Source: Echinococcus granulosus (Eukaryota > Platyhelminthes > Cestoda > Cyclophyllidea > Taeniidae). From it: a stretch of DNA of 64,000 nucleotides. Positions within the stretch are counted from its first letter, which is position 1, and each line of letters begins with the position of its first letter. The stretch is taken from positions 109,633-173,632 of the forward strand of contig NW_020170452.1 of NCBI RefSeq assembly GCF_000524195.1, read 5' to 3'. Below the pieces are notes generated by a model. That model was given only the letters and a program-made list of their open reading frames with translations, did no database searches and was not told the origin of the DNA. Positions 20,738 to 64,000 of the stretch are shown piece by piece. The position numbers were made by a program, and so were the translations under genes.

Positions 20738-23091
20738 CTATGAATTCAATCTCATCCTCTCGATCCGTTCAGTCAATCGGCTGGCGTAGCTTCCTCCATT
20801 CATTGTCAAAGCGTTGCGCGTTTGCGGTAGTCTACCCTTGTTATTGCCACTTGGCCTGAACGGGAATGCATTACCTCGTGGGTGAGAAAAACGCTTTAGC
20901 AGCAACCGTTCCTTCGTGGGCAAAAAGTAAGACGGTGGATCAGCCACAACCACCTTTGGTGCGGTCAAATTCAACTTCACCTGTGACATAAATTTTACCA
21001 GAGTGGAAAACACGGTCACAGCGTTCTTCAATCTCGCCACATCGTTAGCATCGTTGGTGGCACGCAGGAATGCATTCACCACCCACAGTCGCGTGGCCAC
21101 AGCAGACGGCGTATCCTCACACCTCAGATGAGCAGCCATGTGCACCACTAAGGCTAGCGAAGGAAACACCGCATAGTTTGGTGGATAACGATTGTAAGCG
21201 GCAGATGAGAAGTCGGGTATCCCACTGTCCTCCTGCAGTGCAGTAAGAAGTCGACACAGGGACACATAGTGGTCATACACCACCATCAACTCCAACACGC
21301 TGTGAATCAACTCCTTCTCCACCGCCGGACTCGCACATGCACCACTCTCCTCCATTTTCGTCACAACCAACGATTTCAAGGCATCGTAGTGGTCCGCCAC
21401 AGCCGACACACCACACTCCATATTAAAATGCGTTGCCACTGCCAACACTAGCACCGACAATACCAACGCACACTCAGCAACATCACAGTTCCGATGCTCC
21501 ACCTTTTGCTGATGCCACAAAACACAGGAGAGCACCAAGGCGACGCTCCACTCGGGCACGTCTAGTCTGCAATCTAGCCCAATGAAGGCGTGGATGAAGT
21601 CGTCCACCGAGCAGTTACGCGGCAAGTGCATGGACCTCACCTTCATCATGTAGGTCTTGTAACAAAAGTTACCCTCGTAACATATTTCCTTCGCATGGGG
21701 GCGTAGTCCCACCAGTTTGGAGGCAAGGCCATTTGCTTCTTCCACTCCTCTTATCAGGCAGTAGTGCGCATAGCGTAGGATTCTGCTCGGCCCATAAACA
21801 CAGGGCAATTCAACGAGGTACTCGCTAGTATAACTTAAAACAACACCAAATTTACAGTAAAGTGCGACAATAAATACTTTTTCCAACATATTAGAACGGT
21901 ATAAATGAGCTATCGCAGCAGGCCAACGATAAAGAAAGTCAACGGGACGATCCGGTGACGCAGAGCCCTTCAACATTTTAGCTGCCGTTTGGAAGAAAAA
22001 CATGGGTGAAGAAGACCTTTGCCTTTGTTCCTCCTCCTCTTCCTTAACACTCTGCATCGGTGCTTTCACTGCCGGAACGTGCCGTCCCAAATCAAATACC
22101 TTAAGGACGTTAGAGGCCTCCGCAAAGTCAGGACAAAATTCTTTGAGGTACACCAATATGTTGCCTGAAATATAGTCCATGCACTTAGGGTCAGTGACTG
22201 ACTCCATTATCGCCCGAAGAACGTGAATTGGATTGGTTTCCTCGACCCACTTAATCACCGCTCGTAGTTTTGCAGAAGTATACGACTCTGATTCCACCGT
22301 CTCGACTTGGACCGCAGCTGGAAGTTTGGGAAGCAGAGTCGAATTCATTAGAAGCGCAAGAAGAGGTCGTGACGTTGCTGGCACTCTCCGCAGTGCAGAC
22401 ATTTCAGGATGAAACACTTTCAGTTTGAGGACAGCCTTACCTCCCTCGTCATCCACACAGTAGAAATCTGTATTAAGATCGACAATCTTCAACTCGTTTA
22501 TAGCAAGTGGTCGAAGCTCCTCAGGTAGAATGGTAGGGCGTGACATGACGTAGTATTGCGATGACATGCTCGCAACTGGACAGTCAAGACAATAAGCAAT
22601 TCCCAGGCATACGGGTATAGAATCATATCTCGATTGCACACAGTGCAAATCCATGTCTCGAAGACATTTTGTTACGAATTGACGCGAGCAAGGGAAAAAA
22701 TCTCCAAACTGACGGTACTTCGCGGCCACAACATCGAAATCAACTTTTCTGTAATGCTTTTTCATTTTAAAACAACGACTTGCAACAGATTTGAGACCCA
22801 AGCCCTAAATCCTAATGCAAAAGAGGCAGAACTTACAGCCGTACTTGGTATTCCAGGGAGAATGGGAAGAGGTTTAAGACCGTATCTGAGAACATCACTT
22901 AGGATGCCTTCAAAGAGGACCCTTGCGCGTATTGGGTCCACACCACATGCACCGACGTTACCGAGTGCTCCACATTTCTTCAAGCTATTGAACAGAAGCT
23001 CAACGGGATTGAAAACAATGTATCGAGAAGATGGGGCCTCAAAAGCATAGGACGCATCACCACCCACAAGGCTAAGCAAACCCGCGACCAT
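20738..23091 (-). CDS. Asteroid-family protein (XPG-like fold), paralogue B, complete
   Basis: Two minus-strand exons, 23091-22837 and 22804-20738, are separated by a 32-nt intron (GTAAGT...TTTAG) and join in phase (LPGIPSTA then GLGLKSVASR). The product is 773 residues. ATG 23091 is in a strong context (cagccATGG). The N-terminus has the Asteroid pattern, with SSRYIVFNPVELLFNSLKK in the place of human IVIDGYALFHRL, but the key Asp is Asn. The positions matching human SEADRDI and LSSDSDF read SRYDSIP and ASMSSQY, so the acidic metal-binding set is gone. Other matches to paralogue A are the helical C-terminal half and the ending YASRLTERIERMRL. A run of five glutamates lies near residue 300. 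It is probably a pseudoenzyme or DNA-binding derivative, or a fast-evolving gene of unknown role. Confidence 0.78.
22805..22836 (-). other. 32-nt intron of Asteroid B
   Basis: GTAAGTTCTG...GGATTTAG. A nearer AG would make a 25-nt intron but gives a stop soon after. The position in the protein matches the 33-nt intron of paralogue A. Confidence 0.75.
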
Positions 23092-23911
23092 GGCTGCTGC
23101 GGCCCGGTGTGTGCGGCGTCAATTCGGTCACACCGATGAATTAAAACAACTGCAAGATTGGGTAATAAACTAAGATAAATGCTTAGTAACATCATGAATA
23201 TTTTAAAATTGCTCGCCTGATTTGCTACCAAGTGAACTACTCTATCGATAAAATTAGCGCCTAATTTATGCACATGTTTTTGAAAACTTTTCGACGCAGG
23301 AATGATAGAAATTTGGTGCCATTTCGCAGATTTGCCTAAGCAGTAAGCAAATTAACGTATACATTCGTTTTAATTTCTCACTGATACATTTTTACATCCT
23401 TTTCAGCGCTGAAAGTGTATCATTCCAAATAGTCCGCGACGTGATTAGTGTCTGCAACGTCATGATCTCCCACGACCATGCGTCTGTGTATGGTGCAAGC
23501 GTCATTCCCCTTACTTCGATTCTACCCGCTTTTACACATCCAAGCAAAATTAAGCGCCACACAATACGCCCTTTCAAATGTGCACCAGAAGTACGCTTAA
23601 ACCCACAATCGTAGCTTGGTTTTTGCTGCCTTTTACCACATCCGTCGTACTGACGTAATTGCCCTAGCCTCAGCTGAAGTCATTGTGTAATCCCAGCTGA
23701 CCTGCCTTTCTCCCACTGCGACAGTGTCAAACGCAAACGCAAAATCACACTACCCCTACGCGAGCGACCTCAACCACAAGGGCACAACGGAAGTGTACAA
23801 AACAAATGCCACTCGTAATTATTTGGCAGAAGCATAAGATTGACTCAGAAGGACATGATGAGAGATTGAGAGACGGAATAATTTAATAGTAGCGAGTTGG
23901 GGTCAACGAAA
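23092..23911. other. Intergenic region between Asteroid B and the Hippo kinase gene
   Basis: It holds the promoter side of Asteroid B and the 3' end of the kinase gene, which both read leftwards. An ATTAAA, a likely polyadenylation signal for the kinase, lies at 23883-23888 on the minus strand. Nothing else is recognised. Confidence 0.5.
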
Positions 23912-28013
<4,102 letters not shown>

Positions 28014-28960
28014 CTAAAAAAGTAACACTCAGGAGTGTAATAAAACGGTTTGTTCTTAATCGTAATAAGCCCGGTATTTTTTTACAGAACAATGAGTACT
28101 TCAAGGAGATCAGATTCGTTACTTCACAGGGAACACTGCACCACAGATATAATTTTAGGTGCTAGTGAAATAGTAAAATAGGGGGTTGACGACCCAAAGA
28201 ATATCATGCCAAGAAAAAGAAAAACGATAAAATGTTAAGCAAGGGTAGTATCCCAAAATATGTAACAAGAGGGCTCTATTGACGCATAACTAAGAAAAAG
28301 ACAAAGCTTAATTCGACTATAAATACAGCTACCTCAAGTAAGCAATGTCAGTCCAGCAATTTGATAGCGTACTTTGTAGGAACTCAGCCACAACGTAGCG
28401 GTTTTATAACGCGCAGCAATTTATATGATAACTAAAACGTATGAATAATAACGATGACAGTTCCTTTTGCAGTTATGCACAACACTTTAGTCTTCCATAC
28501 GTCAGATAGCAATTACTGCTTTACATGTTGCTAAACATGATGTTCAGCCCTTCTGCTTACCATTTGGTGAGACATTTTATCATTTTTTGTTGGCCTAATT
28601 AGGTAAATGGATGCATTATGCAACCAAAACAAAAACAAACCGCTTTATGTAACAATCACGTATTGCTTGCAATTTTGCTTATCTTTTCCCAAGTAAAACT
28701 CCCTGACTTCATGCGCTCATTTGTTAAGACATTGGTACTTCCAGAAAGAAGAGGATTGTAGGCATGATAACGTTGATTGCTGAATCAAAACCAGCATTCC
28801 TTCCACGAATTGACTGTGACTTCTAATCCCTAAGCTCATATGTACCCTGCTTTCTTGTGTTTAGCAAAGCTGATACTGCCATCTGGAGGGTTTGTATTTT
28901 CATTCTGCAACATTGTTTTTGACCACACGCATAAAAATCTAAATTTTTTGTACATTAGTG

Positions 28961-29155
28961 TGTAATACGATAGTGGTTTATCCCTCGGTTCTGGTGAGGC
29001 GCCTCTTTTGTACTTCGAATTAGCCCCCTTGTGCCTCGCTGGGTGGGCTGGCCTTTTGGGCCATGCCAATAGCCAGACACCTTCTCTGCGATGAATATGT
29101 ATTCTGCCCGAGTATTGTGTCTTCTTTCGTCTTCAGGGAGTCCCGAGACGCTACA
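28961..29155 (+). mobile_element. Solo LTR-like element, copy D (195 bp) with 4-bp target duplication
   Basis: TGTAATACGATAGTGG at the start and GACGCTACA at the end, flanked by AGTG on both sides (28957-28960 and 29156-29159). It is nearly identical to copy F and to the reverse complement of copy A. No coding capacity. Confidence 0.78.
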
Positions 29156-29602
29156 AGTGTCACACTTAAATGCCTGATAATTTAGCTTATTTCAGGTTTA
29201 GAAGAGAATCGGAATAATGCGCGCTGAATGTCGTATTGCTACTCTAGTGTTTTGTCAACCAGACATGCGTCGAATCAATGATAAGTTGTAATTCAAAGAT
29301 CCTTTATTACAATTGTTCACATCTAAATAAGCTTGCAGTTAACTAGTTTCTAAGCATCATGATTTGTGGTTTATAACTTGTGTGCGTGTTCAGTGAATTA
29401 TCACGATGAATCATTTAAACTAAAATAACCTTAGAAAACAAAAGCAGAGCCTAAAACCTGAAATAGCTTTAGCTTTTTGTGTTAAATGATATCAACTCGG
29501 GGCACTTAATATTAGGCTGCATTTTTAACATCGATACAAATTAGGTGTTAAAGAAGTTGCATTTCACTCTGCAGCGACCTAGGACCCCTCTGACGATGCA
29601 AC

Positions 29603-29792
29603 TGTAGCGTCCCGAGACTGCCCTGGAGACGAAATGAGACACTGTACTTAAGCAGAATATATATATTTTTGTCCTAGAAATTGTATTAGGGCTAGTGGCA
29701 TGGCCCGGAGGCAACCCACCCGGCGTGGTACAATGGCCAAGTCCAAAGTGGCTCCTCACCAAAATCAGGGGAAATACAACCTTTTTATTATA
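29603..29792 (-). mobile_element. Solo LTR-like element, copy E, diverged
   Basis: It starts TGTAGCGTCCCGAGACTG and contains the conserved cttaagcagaatatatatat and ggcatggcc blocks. The far end is mutated (TATTATA instead of TATTACA), and no target duplication is left. It is opposite in orientation to copies D and F. Confidence 0.65.
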
Positions 29793-30664
29793 CGATAAGG
29801 CCTAATACTCAAACAGATTAGATTAATTTGGCATACAGGGGGTATGTGCTTACTATCATGCCCCACAGGTCAATTAACCGGCCGAAGACACAACTGTCGA
29901 GACCCACATTGGCCCCCATAACAAAACCGAGAGTAAAATAACCATAAAAAGTATTGCACAGCAGCTCTACTCTTTTAAGCATCATCTCCAATACTTACCT
30001 TGATCAACTGTCTGTATCAGTCGTAACAACGCAGTTTGTACCCTATGGAAAACACCCACGAGTCAACCTGGCTAGCCGTCGAATTTCCATGCAACTATGG
30101 TATACCTGACAGCAACATTACTGATCCCTTTTGGTGATTCTACTGGATCAAAAGTTTTGTCTGCAATAAACCTAAATTTGCGCATGTCTACCTCTAGTCC
30201 TAGCAACACTGATCTTAAGACAGGTTCAAATAGCAAAGGTCGCGATTTAACAAAATGGTGAGGGTTAGGTTTTGTGTCTGTTCTCCTTTCTACTTTGTTT
30301 TCACTTTAGAAATACATAGACATATTAATCAGGGAAGTAAAGGAGTTATTGCCAGTTTGTTTAGATGATGTCTCTAAAATGGTACAGCTAGCAGCTCCGT
30401 AGTGGAACTTCGTTACTAGCATTCCCGCAGATCGAGGAATTTAAGTAGTAGAAGAAGGCAGATGTCAATTTCAGTCCTTCTGCTATGGGTCGCAACTGAT
30501 TCCCTCACACAAAAGGTATGCATTTCTTCTGCCCAAGTAACGTTTTTCACTCAGCAATATAAATCCGGTAGACAGCCTTTAAGATCGGTCTTAATTTCCA
30601 CTGCCACCAGCGCAGCGGATCGGGACTTCTTTGAAGAGGAAAAAGAGATAACTCCCTAGCTAAT

Positions 30665-30860
30665 TGTAATACGATAGTGGCTTATCCCTCGGTGCTGGTG
30701 GGGCGCCACTTTTGTACTTTGAATTAGCCCCCTTGTACCTCGCTGGGTGGGCTGGCCTTTTGGGCCATGCCAATAGACCAGACACCTTCTCTGCACTGAA
30801 TATATATTCTGCTTAAGTGTTTTGTCTTCTTTTGTCTTCAGAAAGTCTCAAAACGCTACA
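30665..30860 (+). mobile_element. Solo LTR-like element, copy F (196 bp) with 4-bp target duplication
   Basis: TGTAATACGATAGTGG at the start and ACGCTACA at the end, flanked by TAAT on both sides (30661-30664 and 30861-30864). It shares nearly all blocks with copy D. Confidence 0.78.
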
Positions 30861-31508
30861 TAATATATATCAGACATCAAGTTGGAATCGAAGCTACCTG
30901 TATGAATCAGAGGCCAACATATCCAGCAAAAGCGTAATTACAGGCACCCAATTGTCCCAGTCACTAGGGCCGGGAGTTAAGTATTTACTGTATTACAAGA
31001 TTTAGCTAGCTAGCCATGATGTAGTGGTTGATAGTACTCTAACACTGTATTACTTTATGCGGCTACTTGAGTCACCGTCGTTTATACTTCTACTCAGCGC
31101 CATAAACTGCAGACCATGCCAGTAACCTAATATTAAGAGTTTTTGCTGCCTAAAAAGAATTTTGCAAAGTTAAAAAGTTTTTTATTTTTGGTAATGTCCA
31201 TAAATCAACTTATTCTATGATATATTCTTATAAACCCAAGTCCAGAGAAGCCACCTCAGAATGTGCTATTTTGTGCAGTTAGGCCAAAATTGACGCGGGC
31301 AAACAGTTTTATTTTAAATTAACATAAGTATTTTGCCGAGAAAGATTGTTTATTTATTTAGATTATTTTCGCTGTTTGTTATTCTCCACCACCAACTGGA
31401 AGGACAGGAAGAAAGGCGCACTTTTGACTTTATATTCAAACCAATCGAAAGTCGGATGGTTTCTAGCGGGAATACGAATATGTATGTACTTCGTTAAACT
31501 GTACAGAT

Positions 31509-59402
<27,894 letters not shown>

Positions 59403-59969
59403 TCTCCGATAGGTACTTGGAAATGCTTTTTTCTGACTTTTCAGTACCACTTTTTTTTCCACTCCCTTGATTCGCATTTCCTTTCCTACAGAGCGCTCAT
59501 TCACTTGGTTGGTCGGCAGATCTTTTCAACACGTGTCCAACTCTCGGTTCTCCTTCCCACTTCCCCCCTATCCCCTCCTTCCTTCTTCTTCCCCTCCTTT
59601 TACTCCTTTCTTTCAAGGCCGTGTGCATTTTAACCCAAGTCATTTTCTCCCCTTGCCCCTATTATTTCAAGACCTCTTAATGAAATATGTACGTATGTGT
59701 AATCACTTGTACCTTCTTCTCTCCTTCTCTTTGTTTTCTTAATTTTTTGGCTTGTTTTTGGTCACTTCTTGCCGCGTCTTACAGCACCACAAAGTGCCTT
59801 TTCGTGTTTCGAGCTGACAGATTGTCTTCCGCCTGTAGGCGTGCTATCATTATTCTTTGCCTGAGCAATAAATAGGTAAATGACGCTTATTAATGTTTCA
59901 TGTATACAAGTCAGGAAGTTGTTTCATTGAAAGCATACAGGGTGTCTGGGAAGCAATTACTTCAAGCAG
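59403..59969. other. ROCK 3' untranslated region and flank
   Basis: Pyrimidine-rich DNA (many tcc and cttcc runs) after the ROCK stop at 59402, ending with an AATAAA near 59867. ORFs here are low-complexity. Confidence 0.5.
59867..59872 (+). terminator. Polyadenylation signal AATAAA, probably of ROCK
   Basis: AATAAA lies 465 bases after the ROCK stop codon, at the end of a pyrimidine-rich 3' untranslated stretch. I saw no earlier canonical signal in that stretch. Confidence 0.45.
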
Positions 59970-60129
59970 AATGAAGGTTGCGTTTCGTTATGACGCGCTT
60001 CAGTTTGTCCGCGAGGCGTGTTTAAGTCTGACCGGGACTCCTGACATTGCTAAGATCGCCCCTCAGGGCGAGCGCTTCCATGGTCCTCCTCCCCACCCCC
60101 CCACTTCAATGCATGCTCTCATTCCTCCG
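59970..60129 (+). CDS. Possible first coding exon of an unrecognised gene
   Basis: A splice-acceptor-like AG (cttcaagcag) sits one base before ATG 59971. The frame is open for 53 codons to a good donor (CCTCCG then GTAAAT). The encoded start, MKVAFRYDALQFVREACLSL, looks like a real amphipathic protein segment and is followed by a proline-rich tail. I do not recognise the family. A following phase-0 open stretch at about 60346-60490 could be a next exon, but nothing proves it. It could be chance. Confidence 0.3.
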
Positions 60130-63100
60130 GTAAATCTCTCTCACCGATGGATTGCTTTACCTCCTCGTCGTCACGCAACTTCTTCGTGATATTAGCACCA
60201 AGTGTTCACAAATGGTTGTGCCGTGTTGTTTAACGTGTCCGCTGAGGCGTCTGTTTATCTGTTTTGCAAATTTTTTACACGTTAACCCTGATAATGCATC
60301 GATCAGACGGACACCCCACGCTTTGACCAAATGTTTACGGAAAAGGTTCCTCTGGCAGTGATAGGTTGGGAATCATCACGCCCAACATCATCACTACCAG
60401 ACAGGCAAACAGGCAGGCGTCCGCCCATCTGTCAGCAAGATGTTGACACCTCTAGAGGCGTTTCGACACTCTTGAAAGGATTTGCCACTGCGTCTGAAGT
60501 AGCTCATCTTAGGATAACCTACTTTACTCTATCGTTGCGCAAACCCGTCTCCATGTCACCACCAAGCATGCACAAACTTTTCGATATTCCAGATGCTTGT
60601 TTTCACCGTTGGCTTAAGAAGGGTTGTACATCGATCACAGTGACGGCTTCTGTGGCAGTGGTGGAGTGGAAGTCACCACAGACGAGGTTGTCAATGGCGG
60701 ACAGACAGACGGAAATCTCGTCTGTGTGTCAGTCAAATGCCCTACTCCTGGGTGACTGACCTTCTGATCAATGGAGACACACCACTTGCAGCTGCGCACA
60801 GCACAGTCACGGTAGTGTCCCCTTTCATACCCCAGTTTAGATTTGGCAACCCGTCAGTGAACCCAGAATTAGATTTCGCTTCCCACTTAGCCTACTCTAG
60901 TCTTCCCCAAACCTTCTGCTGGGGGGTGAAGGCTCTAGACATGAAGGAGACTGAAGGATTCTTGTAGTCAGCCGCCTCCAAGGTCAACCTTCCTCCCCCC
61001 TCCACGCCCTACTCCAAGGTCTGAGTATAGAATATTTCAGCCACCGTAATGATGAAGTCGGCATGACAATTTATTGCCCTCCAGACACGATCTCGACTCG
61101 CTATTTCAAGGCACACTTGTGCCTCTCCATCCAGCTTGGATCACGTGGTCAAGGGAACGAATGCGGCTCTCGTGATGCTTGCTTGCTAGGTTTCTTCAGT
61201 AGCAACAGTCTTTTTTATTTCTTACTACAATCAACTTATTAATTATTCTAAAGTATACAGATTACTAGGGGGTGATTTCCCTTCCTTTTTTTAATAGAAT
61301 GGAATGTCACCTTTTTAATGACGTATTGAGGAATGTTGGTTGCCATAGGAAAGAGGTGATCGGTCGCGGAGGCTAAGACGCAGATAAATCGTGAAGGAAC
61401 GAGAGCTCATCCATGAGGTTTTAATTTTTTTGGTTAAATTAGTTGGTTATCTGTCTTACCACCCAACACTTGAGTTTTTGGACGACTTTCTTGAAGTGTT
61501 TGAAGGGCAGAGGAGGGTACATAAGAGGGGGCTGTTACCGTGACAGTGGCTGGCGGATATTTCATGAGCCACTTCGGTCTAGACACAGTTAATAAAGATG
61601 ACAGCGAAGACACACAACCCGAAGCCCTTGAAGATCTCAAGTGCACTACGGCGCGATACCACACGGTGTGATGAGGAGAATATTAACCACTCGGGGGTGG
61701 AACATTCGATTGAGAGATATTAAGAAATCAAGCCATCTTCTGCCTGTTTGCCTATCTGTCATTGACAGCCTCGGCCGTGGTGATTACCAGCCCCCCCTCC
61801 TCACCACAGAAGTCGTTCTTGCAAACTTTAGGCCCAATTAACGCATTGCCAAGCTGACCCTTTGGACGACTCTTTCGAAACCAACGGTGAACACAGGTAA
61901 CGAGACTATCAAGAAGTTCGACGAGCGTCGAAGCCGCCTTGAATGTCTAGGTGAAACACTGATAGGAGAATTGTAACCGTAAGAGTTGGGTGTAGAAATT
62001 GGAGGGCGATGAAGCTATGAAAGTAAGCATTGGGTAGGAGGGGAGCGAGCAGCTTACCATCCTTATATTTGCCTAACAAACTTCCGAAGTCCAGGCTTGA
62101 CCTGAGCGCATGAAAGCACTTCCTGGACAGGTTCATGGCCTAATCTCATAAAGCAAAGTCTTGACAGCAAATATGAACCGGACAGCGACACAACTAATCA
62201 CCTCTGGTGAAACGGACACGAAGGTAGCCAACATCAGTGTCACAGCATGGCTCAAGCTGCAACCAGAGTCAAACTTGAGGCGCCAATTGCGAACCTACTT
62301 TCTTGACCTTAGCGGCAATTGGTAAAACCGGTTTCACCTACACTTACATACACATACACACACACACACACTCATAAATTCGAGACTTCCAATGCAACGC
62401 AATGCATAGAGAGGTCAAATTAGCTGTGTGAATTGAAAGGGGGTAAGTATGCATCACAGTGCATAAAATTTGTTTGAAAAGAAACATTTAAATGATACTG
62501 CATCGTCTATGGGCGGAACAGCCTCCCCAACGTCCAAATCACCGTAATCCAAAATCGGTAATGATGGGTACGGTTCACCTGCGGTTTCTTTTCCAACTTG
62601 TAAGGCAATTGTGTTCGTGACAAAGGAAATAAATATGACGAAGCTTTACCTAATTTGTAGTTTTACTAGAAATGAAAAACAAATTGAAGTAATTATACCC
62701 AAGGGAAAGAATAGAAAGGAAGTAGAACTCTACATAAATGTGTAAATCAGGATTACTTTTCCTTTATAATTTATAAAAAAAATGGCAATGAAGTTATCTA
62801 CCAGTTCAATGCACTAAATATTATTTAGCAGTCCCACGTTTGTGAGATAAGTACTAGGAGCTAAAATTTCTCAGTTCACTCTATGGCTGTTGAGACCGTA
62901 TTTCTGAGTACAAATTAAGTTAGATAGAAAAAAAGGCTTGAATTTGATTACTCACCATATCTTCGACATGTCTGATCTTTTAAAGTCCCGCCTTTTCCCT
63001 TAGAAGGAGTAACGAAGTTAATTAACGGGCTGGTTTACCACGCCACAACTACTCGTCGCATTTAAGTAAAATAAACTACTCTTGGATTTATTCGGCGCTT

Positions 63101-64000
63101 AAGCATTATTTAAAGAGGTACCGTTGCGTTGATTTAATCACAGTGATTGCTTAATGCAGTGTTTCAAAGATAATTCCATGGTCTTATTCTTTGTTGCCAA
63201 GTTTCTAATATCAAAAACAGGTGCTATTCAATCTGTTAAGGCATGTATTGAAAAAGTGGGTACGAATTCCCATTATTAAAAATGATAATAATTTGTGAAA
63301 CCTTTCTAAGAATAGTTTATATACTTAAACAATCACAATAGATCATTCCTATTTATCAGGACGCTGGCCAATAAAGTTTTAAAACTTTACAAAACGAACT
63401 TTTTCCCTAGGAGTAAAAAGAAACTCCGGCCTAACCGCCTGCCGCTACTACCTTATTTTTTCCTTTTCAAACTTCATACTTTAGGTGTGCACATGTGGTT
63501 GTTTAGTGAAAAGAAAAGGTTGTGACTATTACTTGAAATAAAGTCAGTTGGAAGAATACGTTTGATGATGGTGAGGGGAGTGGTGAGGCAGTGTGCCCTA
63601 ACCCAACTCCTTCCTTCCACCTAGAAGTGCAAAATGAGGGTAAAATAGAACGCTCTTTCATTTGGGTAAATATTCTAGACTCTCCTAGTAACATTTAGGG
63701 GAGAAAATCTTCTCACATGTCCTGGATCATCTTATATATAGCATGTCGCATTTGTTAAGTGCAAAAGCGGACAAAAACCTCTGGGATTGAGTTGGTTCGC
63801 GGCTGGAATTGTTGAACAAGTGATATGAAGATAATCAACTGTTCCTTCGCTTTACGATTGACTTTGAAGTGTAAAAGCCATTTCTCATCGCATGTTAGTC
63901 GGCCATTTGGCAAAGAAATTACACCCAAGGCGGGTCTCCATAACATATGCAAAATAAATGGCCATCAAAAGCTCTTTGTGGCACCTTCCCCAAAATTCTA
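60130..64000. other. No gene identified; contains inverted similar stretches and a CA repeat
   Basis: Open frames such as 60331-60759 (plus, 142 codons) show no domain. Short matching stretches occur in opposite orientation at about 60390-60720 and 61740-61790. A (CA)n tract lies at 62347-62371. The last 1.5 kb is AT-rich with no recognised feature. Confidence 0.4.
62347..62371. repeat. (CA)n microsatellite
   Basis: Simple tandem CA run with one T interruption. Confidence 0.85.

Larger units (their letters stand above)
28014..31508. other. Divergent intergenic region between the Hippo kinase and ROCK genes
   Basis: About 3.5 kb separates two oppositely reading kinase genes, and both promoters should lie here. 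Three LTR-like copies (D, E, F) occupy 28961-30860. The rest is AT-rich with no recognisable gene; ORFs such as 30462-30659 show no domain. Confidence 0.6.

Noticed and set aside
28961..30860. Copies D and F as the two LTRs of one full-length element
   Set aside because: Each has its own different target duplication (AGTG and TAAT), so they are independent insertions.

Overview
The window is animal genomic DNA, most likely from a flatworm and probably a tapeworm. The genes are split by GT-AG introns, from 32-33 nt to several kb, and the intergenic DNA is AT-rich. One gene encodes a secreted fibronectin type III (FnIII) protein laid out like the cestode EG95/45W oncosphere antigens. The other recognisable genes are conserved metazoan ones. 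Species cannot be named from the sequence. I built the exon models by hand from splice sites, reading phase and protein family knowledge.

Layout: (1) 909-4054, minus: part of a Discs-large (DLG) scaffold gene, with L27, PDZ1 and PDZ2; later domains should lie left of the window. (2) 6449-9069, plus: secreted tandem FnIII protein in three exons. (3) 10288-13499, minus: complete six-exon WDR82. (4) 14573-17205, plus: Asteroid-family gene (XPG-like fold) with a 100-N gap. (5) 17.7-20.3 kb: debris of a third Asteroid copy, partly inverted, with a piece resembling one exon of the neighbouring Hippo kinase. (6) 20738-23091, minus: second intact Asteroid paralogue. (7) 23912-28013, minus: Hippo (MST1/2) kinase in seven exons, from kinase to SARAH domain. 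(8) 28.0-31.5 kb: divergent intergenic region with three copies of a ~195-bp LTR. (9) 31509-59402, plus: Rho-associated kinase (ROCK), 17 exons over 28 kb. (10) 59.4-64 kb: ROCK 3' end, one possible exon and otherwise nothing recognised.

How they work together: DLG (polarity), Hippo kinase (growth control) and ROCK (actomyosin) belong to cortical and growth signalling in animals. Hippo and ROCK are divergent neighbours, but nothing here shows co-regulation. WDR82 is a general chromatin and transcription factor. The least ordinary part is 14.5-23.1 kb. It holds two divergent Asteroid paralogues that have both lost most of the acidic residues expected of an XPG-type nuclease, with a duplicated and scrambled copy between them.

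Mobile DNA: six copies of one short LTR-like sequence (TGTA...TACA, 183-198 bp). Three have perfect 4-bp target duplications, so they look like solo LTRs or remnants of a small non-autonomous retrotransposon. One copy coincides with an assembly gap.
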